Positions 5,396-11,775 of a stretch of DNA of 11,775 bases are shown here, piece after piece. Source of the DNA: Myxococcota bacterium (GTDB lineage Bacteria > Myxococcota_C > UBA6777). Within the stretch, counting starts at the first letter, position 1. Every line of letters begins with the position of its first letter. Under the pieces are notes generated by a model that was not told the DNA's origin, did not search any database, and was given only the letters and a program-made list of their open reading frames with translations. The translations under genes were made by a program, and so were the position numbers. The stretch covers positions 1 through 11,775 of the forward strand of contig CAUJFU010000481.1 in assembly GCA_963169055.1 (NCBI GenBank). The letters run 5' to 3'.

Positions 5396-8071
5396 TTAGC
5401 GGATCATATCGGATTCTTTAACGGGCATGATCTTGTAGTTGCCGAAGGTCAGGCCGAGGGTTCCCGTGATGGAAGTGAACTTATCACCGACGGTTCGGAC
5501 GTAGGTCATGGCAAAAAACAGATCGTCGATGCGGATCTGGGCTTGTTTGTTTGCGGTTTCGGCGACGGAGAATTCTTTGTAATCGTTGGCGGGTCCGTCG
5601 GGGTTGGCGTTAGTGACTTCGACGGCTTCGATCTTGACGATCACACTTTCGAGGGCAGCGGCGCGGGTGGCGGTGGTTGCGTTGATATCACTAACTTTGA
5701 CAACGACAGCCGCAGGAAGGGCCTCGGTTCCGGGAGTGACGCTCAGGGTGGTGATCTTGTTGATCTGGATCTGCCCGCTGAATTCATCGGTTGTTCCTTC
5801 GAGCGTCACACGGTCTCCAGCTTTCATCGTGGGGATCGGCGTCAAAGATTTGTCGCCCAGATAGACCATCACGCCTGAATAATCGGCTCCGTTGTATCCG
5901 GGGTCACCTTGTTTCATCTGCACAAAGACGCGGTTTGAAGTGGTGATCTCGACGCCCGTCACAAGGACGTTGACAAGCTTGACGCGGGTTCCTTTGGGTA
6001 GTTTCTTTTGCTTGATATCGTAGATGGTTTGGGCGGTTGCAGGGCAAGGATCGCCCGGGTTGGTTTTGGCGTCAGGACAAGGATCACAGACATCTCCGAT
6101 ACCATCGCCATCTTTGTCGGCTTGATCGGGGTTGGCGACGTAGGGGCAGTTGTCTTGGGCGTTGGGCTTTCCATCACCGTCGCGGTCGTTGGGATCGAAG
6201 CCTGTGCATTGCGTAGAGTTCGGGGTCAACGGACAAGGATCGCAAACATCGCCGACGTTATCACCGTCAGCATCGGCTTGTTTGCCTTTATCCATCGGGC
6301 GGATCGGGTTAAAGATATCGGGGCAGTTGTCTTGGGCGTTGGGGATACCGTCGCCGTCGCGGTCGTTGGGATCGCTTTGTCCGAATTGTCCCGCACGGGT
6401 GGGTTTGCAGCTTGGTTCGTCTTTGGGAGTTTGATCATCGCACACGAACAACGGATAAGCATTGTTGGTTTTGGCGTAGGTTTCGAGGTCTGCGAAGTTT
6501 TTGATATCGGTGATACCAGCGGCTGTAACACAAGCGCGTTTGGGTGTGCCGCAAACATCCACGACATCGCAATCGCTTGCTTGGTTGGGCAGCAGCCCTT
6601 CAAGATAGGCTTTGTTTCCATAAAGGGCCTTGCCAGCGCGCAAGACCAACAAGGTATCTTCGGGACGAGCATCGATCACGGCTCGATAGCCCTTGCTGCG
6701 TGGAGCCGCAAACAGCGTAATATCCGCAAACATCCCCTCTTTCAACGATCCAACAAAGTTATGAACCCCCGTAGCGCGGGCAGCATTGGCCGTCACCATC
6801 TCGACCATCTCTTGATCGGTAAAGGTGCTGTTGTAGTGATACTTGTTCAAAAAGTCGACGCAACGGAGTTCGCGAGTGACGTTCATCGATCCCGACAACA
6901 CCCAGTCCGTTCCGAGCGCGATATTCACACCAAAACGCTTGTACAAAGCCACCGATGCAGTATGCCCATACAGCGAGATATTGGAACGCGGCGACCAGAT
7001 CAACGAAGAACCACGACGCGCCATCAATGCGATATCCGCAGCTTGCACGGCGATACCGTGGATGATCGCGGTTTTGGCTTGGATCAGGTCTTCGCGGCCT
7101 GCACCACTTAAGCAACGGAATTCATTGTAAGCTTCTTCGTTGATGCCTTCGCCGATGTGGGGAAGATACGCATCGGATTTGTCGACATCGGCGATCTTGT
7201 CGTAGCTCGTCCCGGGATAATTGCAAGAACTCGCCAGTTTTTCTCCACCATCGTCATCGAGCGGAAAGGTCGAATACAAGGCCACTCCGGGCAAACCTTC
7301 ACGGCGAGAAGCGATATCCAAGTTGCGCAACAGGCCGGGAGATCCCGTCGATCCTGCGATGCTGGTGGCCCCGCTCATCAACATCCGCAACTCGCCCCAT
7401 CCGATGGCCTTAGCGGATGCGTTGTTGCCCGAAGCCGGTACGCGGGGCTTTCCATCTTGGCCTTTGCGCCATTCGTGGCGGTGATCATACACAGGCGAAT
7501 AGGCCCCGGGTACACCCAAAGACCAGTTCATGTGTTCGTGAGCGTTGATCAGGCCCGGACTGAGAACCACGTTGGCGCAAGTGAATTTGTGCGCACCTTG
7601 GGGGGCTTTCGCGCTGCAATCTGCCGCCACGCACGTGATCTTTCCGCTTTGCACCACCAGATGCCAACCTTCTTTTAGGCCCTCTGGCGTGAGTAGATCC
7701 GCGACAAACCACAGATTTTCGTTCGTGCCTTGGGTGACTTGGCAGCTTGCGGGACTGGGGGGGGTGTCGGGTCCCGTTTTTTCGGGAACCACTTCCGTAC
7801 CACCATCCGGGGGAGAGGTCGGCTCATCGGGTGTAGACACCGCCTCGTCAGGTGTAGAAATCTTCTCTTCGGGCGCGTTTTCCGTACTAACGGCTTCTTC
7901 TTGCCCAAGTTGTTCTTCGGGGGCATTTTCTTGTTGAGTGGTCTCTGTGCCGGGTTCTTCCGACACCTTGCCATCACGGCCACAGGCTGCACTCCCCAAT
8001 CCCATCCACAACACAAACAGCCACAACACACTCCAACCCAACCAACGACGCGCTTGATATCCTTGCTGCAT
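5396..8071 (-). CDS. Amidohydrolase lipoprotein with TSP3 repeats and C-terminal OB-like domains
   Basis: The product is 891 residues. ATG 8071 is chosen for its AAGGAG site 5 nt upstream and for the signal peptide that starts there, ending LGSAAC with Cys30 as the predicted lipidation site. Residues 36-110 are a Pro/Glu/Thr/Ser-rich linker. Residues 120-460 form a metal-dependent amidohydrolase related to the AtzA/TrzN-type chlorohydrolases and deaminases: HxH at H178/H180 (NAHEH), H305 in PHIGEG, H338 in IIHG, SPRSN at 360-364 and D389 in GTDW, with a typical GSLKEGMFADITLF end (441-454). A Cys-containing segment (500-556) leads to thrombospondin-type-3 calcium-binding repeats (567-667; DPNDRDGDGIPNAQDNCP). 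From about 682 to 891 come two OB-like beta domains, like those on secreted YhcR-type nucleases. All catalytic positions are present, so it is probably an active hydrolase outside the inner membrane. The substrate is unknown. Confidence 0.9.
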   Translation of the reverse strand: MQQGYQARRWLGWSVLWLFVLWMGLGSAACGRDGKVSEEPGTETTQQENAPEEQLGQEEAVSTENAPEEKISTPDEAVSTPDEPTSPPDGGTEVVPEKTGPDTPPSPASCQVTQGTNENLWFVADLLTPEGLKEGWHLVVQSGKITCVAADCSAKAPQGAHKFTCANVVLSPGLINAHEHMNWSLGVPGAYSPVYDHRHEWRKGQDGKPRVPASGNNASAKAIGWGELRMLMSGATSIAGSTGSPGLLRNLDIASRREGLPGVALYSTFPLDDDGGEKLASSCNYPGTSYDKIADVDKSDAYLPHIGEGINEEAYNEFRCLSGAGREDLIQAKTAIIHGIAVQAADIALMARRGSSLIWSPRSNISLYGHTASVALYKRFGVNIALGTDWVLSGSMNVTRELRCVDFLNKYHYNSTFTDQEMVEMVTANAARATGVHNFVGSLKEGMFADITLFAAPRSKGYRAVIDARPEDTLLVLRAGKALYGNKAYLEGLLPNQASDCDVVDVCGTPKRACVTAAGITDIKNFADLETYAKTNNAYPLFVCDDQTPKDEPSCKPTRAGQFGQSDPNDRDGDGIPNAQDNCPDIFNPIRPMDKGKQADADGDNVGDVCDPCPLTPNSTQCTGFDPNDRDGDGKPNAQDNCPYVANPDQADKDGDGIGDVCDPCPDAKTNPGDPCPATAQTIYDIKQKKLPKGTRVKLVNVLVTGVEITTSNRVFVQMKQGDPGYNGADYSGVMVYLGDKSLTPIPTMKAGDRVTLEGTTDEFSGQIQINKITTLSVTPGTEALPAAVVVKVSDINATTATRAAALESVIVKIEAVEVTNANPDGPANDYKEFSVAETANKQAQIRIDDLFFAMTYVRTVGDKFTSITGTLGLTFGNYKIMPVKESDMIR
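6143..6374. repeat. Direct repeat of TSP3-coding DNA
   Basis: Segments 6143-6197 and 6320-6374 are nearly identical direct repeats about 55 bp long and 177 bp (59 codons) apart. Both contain GGGGCAGTTGTCTTGGGCG and end in CGGTCGTTGGGATCG. They encode the two DPNDRDGDGxPNAQDNCP motifs. The duplication probably created the tandem TSP3 unit. Confidence 0.85.
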
Positions 8072-8076
8072 ACTTG

Positions 8077-8082
8077 CTCCTT
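8077..8082 (-). promoter_or_regulatory. Ribosome binding site deciding the amidohydrolase start
   Basis: AAGGAG on the minus strand lies 5 nt (CAAGT) before ATG 8071. It rules against the longer in-frame extension reaching 8164. Confidence 0.7.
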
Positions 8083-8199
8083 GTCTTTGATGATCCAGTC
8101 GGATCTCTCGACCCTTGCAGATGACCTCAAGTCTCTTGCAAAGGCACGAACCCTCCTGAATCATCGCTCAAACCAAATGTGAGCTTGGGCGATCATGCC

Positions 8200-8236
8200 T
8201 TGACACAGGTTGACTTTCACCACAAACTCGTGTAAC
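8200..8236 (+). promoter_or_regulatory. Possible sigma-70-type promoter for the plus-strand lipoprotein gene
   Basis: TTGACA (8200-8205) and TTGACT (8210-8215) are good -35-like elements 10 bp apart. The best -10-like match is TGTAAC (8231-8236), 15 bp after the second element, which is short spacing. The -10 is weak, so the call is tentative. Confidence 0.3.
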
Positions 8237-8250
8237 GCAAATGTTTTGCG
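8236..8250. promoter_or_regulatory. Inverted repeat, candidate operator
   Basis: CGCAAA-TGT-TTTGCG is a perfect 6-bp inverted repeat with a 3-bp spacer, overlapping the end of the possible promoter. The size and position suit binding by a dimeric regulator. No regulator gene is in the window. Confidence 0.4.
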
Positions 8251-8294
8251 ATTCCAGACCTTTGCTGTCTTTTCGACCATTCGACGCAAGGCCC

Positions 8295-8308
8295 ATTCAG
8301 ATCTGAAT
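8295..8308. promoter_or_regulatory. Perfect 14-bp palindrome, candidate operator
   Basis: ATTCAGATCTGAAT is fully self-complementary. It lies 58 bp upstream of the plus-strand start codon in the divergent control region, where a repressor or activator site would be expected. Confidence 0.45.
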
Positions 8309-8351
8309 CGCACACAAATCCACGTCGAATGCCGTCTCTTTCTCGATCATT

Positions 8352-8357
8352 GAGGGG
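8352..8357 (+). promoter_or_regulatory. Ribosome binding site for the 1073-residue lipoprotein
   Basis: GAGGGG lies 9 nt before ATG 8367 and 6 nt before GTG 8364. A TTG directly after it (8358) is too close to be the start. ATG is preferred, but GTG 8364 is a real alternative that would add one residue. Confidence 0.55.
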
Positions 8358-8366
8358 TTGCCTGTG

Positions 8367-11300
8367 ATGAACACAACCAGTACTCGCCATCTTCGTTCGC
8401 CAAACAAGGCGACCTCCAACCGTTCCTCAGCACACCGACGCTGCCAACCTACCACAAAGTCAAAAGCATGGCGAAGTGCTTTCTTGCGCATCACCCTGTT
8501 TTTTTTCGTAGGACTCGGGATCTTTTCGCTTCATGCGTGCGTCGATCCCATGCCCGACGGACGCGGCGCACCAAGCCAACCCTACACTCCACCCGCACAA
8601 CGCGATCTCGGCCTTGAGATCTATAAATACATTGAACGCGAGGCCAGTTATCACCCCACGCTCTCCACACAGCGCATCCAAGCCGTCCAAGCCATGCGCG
8701 AAGAGATCATCGTCGCCATCAACAAGATCGTTCCTCCCGCGATGGTCGCCGACCTCGAAGCTTTTCTGCGCGCACTGCTTCCCCTCCACGACAACGACAC
8801 CATGCCCGCCCTCACCCGCGTGATGGCGCTCACCATGACCGATGCCCTCCAAGATCAAGCCCTGATGGAGGCCGTTTATCTCTTGCTGTTGCGCGTCGGC
8901 CTTTCTCCGCCCCTCCTCAAAGGACAAGCCAGTATCCTCCGCCGTGTCGTCTCTTTCCCCAAGATCCGCGAACTCATGGAAAAAGGCGTCGCCTTCCTTC
9001 GCGCTCGCGATGGACTCGCCGACAATGGCGTCACACCCGCCCCGGGCGAAGATCGCCATCTTGCCCGACTGCTCGAAACAGCGGGCGACTGGCTCAGCCG
9101 TACCAACAACAGCCGCGAAACCCAAGGCACCAGCCTGATCGCTGATCTGCTCCTCCAAGAAGATCCCGGACTCTCTCACCAAAACCTCGGAAAACGCTGC
9201 GTCTTGCGCATCGATCTCGAAGGAAATCCCATCCGCACCCAAGAAGGCGCAAGCCTCTCCAATCCACCCACCCCCTTTGGTCCCCGCAACACCGATGGAC
9301 GCGGCCTTTGCGGAGAAGCCCTCGCCAACGGAAAGCCCGTCTACGACACCCGCGACCTCTCTCAAACCGTTCTCGGAAGCATGCTTGGTGACACAGGCTC
9401 CCTCTTGCTGCGCGACCTTCCCCTCAAAGACAACCGCATCCCCTTCCCTTTCAACCTCACTGTCGGCATCCGCCCCCTGCTCGAACCCCTCGATGCTCAG
9501 CGACAATCCTACTCCGAAAAAAGCCCGATTATCCGCACTCTCCGCACAGGTTTTGCCGCTCTCCTCGGCCAGAACCTCGACAAAGTTGTCCAAGCTGTCG
9601 CACAGATCACACGCAAACACGAAAGCGATTTTGCCCAACTCCTCGCCCTCCTCGAACAAGTCTCCAAGATCGCCGATCGACACACCGTCAACGTCCGCCT
9701 CGAAAGCTCTCTGTTTGAGGATATCCTCCCCATCTTCCAAGAGATCATCGACACCCCCGGATTTTTTGATGACCTGTTGCTCGCCCTCCAAACCCCCGGT
9801 CTTGTCGCCCAAGTTAAACGCGCCTTTGTCAGCCTCCTCGAATACAAAGGCAAAGTGACACCGCAAGACTACGAAAACTTCAAAAATACCGGCAAAGACA
9901 GCGCTGTTTTCAAAGACCGCGTCGACTTCAAATCCGCTGATATCGAAGGCAACCGCTCGCACTTTCAGCGCGTTCTTCACCTACTCGCCGACGTCAACAA
10001 ACACAGCTACCTCTCCAAACTTGAAGGCCCGGGAAACGTCGACCTACCCTTCTTTGAGATGCGCATCGACAACCTCGCCCTCTTCTATCTTCGCGCACTC
10101 ATCGGCAAAGCCAGCATCTGGGAGATCGTCTACGTCAACGGCAACCCCATCGAAGAAGGCTTCATCAAAGATCAACTCCGCCAATCTCTCCCTGCCATGG
10201 GCCTTGCCGAAGTTCCCGACCCCGAACAATTGGGCCTCTTCCTTAACCGCGATCTCGTCTTTGAAAATGTCCCCCTTGTGGCCGGACTCAAACTCACCAT
10301 CAAAATGAAACCGATCATCGGCAAAGAAGGCTACGAAGTCCGCGACTGGCAAGGTGATGCTTTGCTTTCGGGCCTCGCATCCGGCCTGATCGGAAAAGAT
10401 GGTGGCGCACTCAAACCCATCGCCCAAGTCTTCCATAAATACAACAAACTCGAACGCTTCCTTGACCTCCTTGGCGTCCTCCACAGACATTGGGGCTCCA
10501 ACGCCAACCAACATCAAACCAAAGACGGAAAGCCCGTCTATCCGCAACCCCGCACCAACCTCCGCAGCATCGAACCCGTCCTGCTCGATGCCACCAAAGA
10601 AACGCAGATCCTTGAACACCTCGAAAAATGGAGCGGCATCCTCCAAAAACTCCCGATATCCGACGCCCAAGGCGCACCCAAAGCCATCACCTTCTTTCAG
10701 TCCTACCTCGCCTTCTTGATCGGAAAACCCGGAAGCACCATCCGAAACACCATCGCTGGACGTTTGTGGGATGACCTCACCGAGATGGCCAAAGCCCTCG
10801 ATGGAGACGCCAAACAAACCGCCCGTGACGCTTGGCTTGGCGCGATCCACGCGCTCTATGATCTGATCCTTCAAACCGAAGGCGAAGGCCCGACCGCACG
10901 CTTCAAAAACCGACGCGCTCCCATCGTCTTGATCAAACTCCTCGACTACGCAGCCCAATACATCGACAAACAAAACAAAGCCGGCCAATGGGGGCCTTTC
11001 CTCAAACGCACCGAAGACACACTCGTCGAACTTCTCACCGATCCCATGATCCCCGCTGCACTCGATCTGTTCGAAGCCTTCACCCAAGAACGCCCCCTCC
11101 TTCAACTCGCCACCGATCTCCTCGTCCACCTTCTCCCCAAACCCGAAGAAGATCCCCAATCCTTCGGTGAGATCCTCGCGATGGCTGCCGAACTTCTTAC
11201 CCCTGTCCCCGACAAGATCCGCGTCCCCATCGCCCGTTATCTTGGCCGCGTCCTCCAAACACGCCAAGAAATCGTCGCTCGAACCCTCGGCTTCCTCCAC

Positions 11301-11588
11301 GCCTCCCTCCCTCTCGACCAAAAAGGCACCTTGCTCGAAATCATCAAAAACGCCACCGTCGCTCACCCCTTGCGCGACTCCTACAACATCGGCGTCTTCC
11401 CTTCTCTCTTCTCCACCGTCAACCGCTTTTCCCCCGGTTCTCCCGCTCCTCTCGATGTCCAAGACCTCCGCAATATCCTCCTCGTCATCGCCAACTTCGT
11501 CGAAACACCCAACGATCAAACCGCCTACGGACTCAAACAGTTCTACAACGTCGTCCGTATGCGCAAAGGCCCACCCAAAACTCCCTAA
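8367..11588 (+). CDS. Large predicted lipoprotein of unknown function, mostly helical
   Basis: The 1073-residue product is not a family I can name. A long basic N-region (about 40 residues, unusually long) precedes a hydrophobic core and the lipobox SLHAC, with Cys58 as the predicted lipidation site and Val at +2, which would suit outer-membrane sorting. The rest is rich in amphipathic Leu/Ala/Ile helices, suggesting an alpha-helical repeat or solenoid-like fold, and has few cysteines. Near 295-335 is a polar segment with PPTPF, a DGRGLCG motif and GKPVYDTRDLSQTVLGS. A second GKPVY occurs at 721-725, encoded by the same 14-bp DNA string (9330-9343 and 10527-10540). I have the impression that similar motifs occur in uncharacterised deltaproteobacterial lipoproteins, but this is from memory and unverified. 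No transmembrane segment after the signal and no catalytic motif was seen. It is transcribed divergently from the amidohydrolase gene. Confidence 0.85.
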   Translation: MNTTSTRHLRSPNKATSNRSSAHRRCQPTTKSKAWRSAFLRITLFFFVGLGIFSLHACVDPMPDGRGAPSQPYTPPAQRDLGLEIYKYIEREASYHPTLSTQRIQAVQAMREEIIVAINKIVPPAMVADLEAFLRALLPLHDNDTMPALTRVMALTMTDALQDQALMEAVYLLLLRVGLSPPLLKGQASILRRVVSFPKIRELMEKGVAFLRARDGLADNGVTPAPGEDRHLARLLETAGDWLSRTNNSRETQGTSLIADLLLQEDPGLSHQNLGKRCVLRIDLEGNPIRTQEGASLSNPPTPFGPRNTDGRGLCGEALANGKPVYDTRDLSQTVLGSMLGDTGSLLLRDLPLKDNRIPFPFNLTVGIRPLLEPLDAQRQSYSEKSPIIRTLRTGFAALLGQNLDKVVQAVAQITRKHESDFAQLLALLEQVSKIADRHTVNVRLESSLFEDILPIFQEIIDTPGFFDDLLLALQTPGLVAQVKRAFVSLLEYKGKVTPQDYENFKNTGKDSAVFKDRVDFKSADIEGNRSHFQRVLHLLADVNKHSYLSKLEGPGNVDLPFFEMRIDNLALFYLRALIGKASIWEIVYVNGNPIEEGFIKDQLRQSLPAMGLAEVPDPEQLGLFLNRDLVFENVPLVAGLKLTIKMKPIIGKEGYEVRDWQGDALLSGLASGLIGKDGGALKPIAQVFHKYNKLERFLDLLGVLHRHWGSNANQHQTKDGKPVYPQPRTNLRSIEPVLLDATKETQILEHLEKWSGILQKLPISDAQGAPKAITFFQSYLAFLIGKPGSTIRNTIAGRLWDDLTEMAKALDGDAKQTARDAWLGAIHALYDLILQTEGEGPTARFKNRRAPIVLIKLLDYAAQYIDKQNKAGQWGPFLKRTEDTLVELLTDPMIPAALDLFEAFTQERPLLQLATDLLVHLLPKPEEDPQSFGEILAMAAELLTPVPDKIRVPIARYLGRVLQTRQEIVARTLGFLHASLPLDQKGTLLEIIKNATVAHPLRDSYNIGVFPSLFSTVNRFSPGSPAPLDVQDLRNILLVIANFVETPNDQTAYGLKQFYNVVRMRKGPPKTP

Positions 11589-11685
11589 TCCCCCTTCTCC
11601 CCGGCCTCACAGACTAGACAGCTTTGTGGGGTTCCACCCCATACGCGCTAGGTTAGCCGTGTAACCATTTGTTTTTGATGCGCTC
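11589..11685. other. Convergent intergenic gap
   Basis: This gap of 97 bp lies between the plus-strand lipoprotein gene and the minus-strand partial gene. Its only clear element is the stem-loop at 11625-11643. Confidence 0.5.
11625..11643. terminator. Stem-loop between convergent genes, possible terminator without a U-tract
   Basis: TGGGGT-TCC-ACCCCA (11627-11641) forms a perfect 6-bp stem, extendable by a G-T and a T-A pair. It lies 36 bp after the lipoprotein stop codon and also follows the minus-strand gene's stop. No T-run follows on either strand, so intrinsic termination is uncertain; it could be a dispersed palindromic element instead. Confidence 0.35.
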
Positions 11686-11775
11686 TTACGCGCAGTCTGT
11701 CAGTTCTTCGTGTTCCAGATGAAAGGACTCCGAAAAAGAAGGCAAGTCACGCAAATCCTCGGGTCGAACCATCGA
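11686..11775 (-). CDS. C-terminal end of an unidentified protein, partial (5' end off window)
   Basis: On the minus strand one frame is open from the right edge for 29 codons to a TAA at 11688-11686, reading SMVRPEDLRDLPSFSESF and ending LEHEELTDCA. The acidic, non-repetitive composition looks like a natural C-terminus, and the other two minus frames stop sooner. The fragment is too short to identify. Convergent arrangement with the upstream gene and the hairpin between them are consistent with a real gene end. Confidence 0.42.
   Translation of the reverse strand, partial: SMVRPEDLRDLPSFSESFHLEHEELTDCA

Larger units (their letters stand above)
8072..8366. promoter_or_regulatory. Divergent intergenic control region
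   Basis: This 295-bp segment lies between the minus-strand amidohydrolase gene and the plus-strand 1073-residue lipoprotein gene, so it should hold both promoters. It contains a perfect 14-bp palindrome (8295-8308), a 6-3-6 inverted repeat (8236-8250) and two TTGAC repeats one helical turn apart (8200-8214). A shared regulator acting on both genes is possible but inferred. Confidence 0.6.

Noticed and set aside
3293-5878. Plus-strand open frame of 861 codons spanning two genes and the gap between them
   Set aside because: It is in exact antisense codon register with both minus-strand lipoprotein genes, which share the same phase. It stays open because those genes avoid TTA, CTA and TCA codons. 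The sense strand has clear domains, signal peptides and ribosome binding sites; the antisense product is low-complexity and unrecognisable.
8072-8164. N-terminal extension of the amidohydrolase by 31 residues
   Set aside because: The start at 8164 would place the signal peptide internally, while ATG 8071 has an AAGGAG site and begins the signal peptide directly.
8460-9980. Minus-strand open frame of 506 codons
   Set aside because: It is in antisense register to the plus-strand lipoprotein gene, with a skewed Glu/Gly/Asp/Phe composition expected from complementing C-ending codons. No domain is visible.
10044-11519. Minus-strand open frame of 491 codons
   Set aside because: It has the same explanation as the 506-codon antisense frame: an artefact of TTA/CTA/TCA avoidance on the coding strand, with an extreme Glu/Gly/Phe-rich product.
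11679-11694. TGCGC-TCTTAC-GCGCA hairpin near the right edge
   Set aside because: It has only a 5-bp stem, overlaps the stop codon of the partial minus-strand gene and has no T-run downstream on either strand.

Overview
This window looks like chromosomal DNA from a Gram-negative, deltaproteobacterial-type organism (Myxococcota, Bradymonadales or a related lineage). The reasons are large outer-membrane-type lipoproteins built from cysteine-rich, PKD-like, IPT/TIG and thrombospondin-type-3 modules, a MotA/TolQ/ExbB proton channel, and C-ending codon preference with little or no use of TTA, CTA and TCA in the three large genes. This placement is inference; no rRNA or other marker gene is present.

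Layout. (1) Positions 1-1230, minus strand: a two-gene unit with a MotA/TolQ/ExbB-like channel (445-1230), followed 21 bp later by a single-TM MotB/ExbD-like partner (423 down to 1, cut by the window edge). The partner has a transmembrane Asp, a six-cysteine linker and a 'DIDLY' beta-type domain. This part is AT-richer and uses TTA codons. (2) 1231-1999: about 770 bp with no convincing gene, holding a 15-bp tandem duplication and small dyads. (3) 2000-5113, minus: a lipoprotein with 5 cysteine-rich repeats, one PKD/Ig-like domain and 8 IPT/TIG domains. (4) 5396-8071, minus: a lipoprotein fusing an amidohydrolase (AtzA/TrzN-like) to TSP3 calcium-binding repeats and two OB-like domains. (5) 8072-8366: a divergent regulatory region with two palindromes and a possible promoter. 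(6) 8367-11588, plus: an unrecognised 1073-residue, apparently helical lipoprotein. (7) A hairpin, then the last 29 codons of a minus-strand gene entering from the right edge (11686-11775).

How the genes may work together: three consecutive predicted lipoproteins lack Asp at +2 after the lipid-anchored Cys and would be expected at the outer membrane or cell surface. The amidohydrolase and IPT proteins point the same way and could be co-transcribed, although a 282-bp gap separates them. The proton-channel pair is a separate inner-membrane module, and its client lies outside the window. No CRISPR array, tRNA, rRNA, transposase or known defence system is visible. The most unusual items are the cysteine-clustered MotB/ExbD-like partner, the amidohydrolase-TSP3-OB fusion and the orphan helical lipoprotein.
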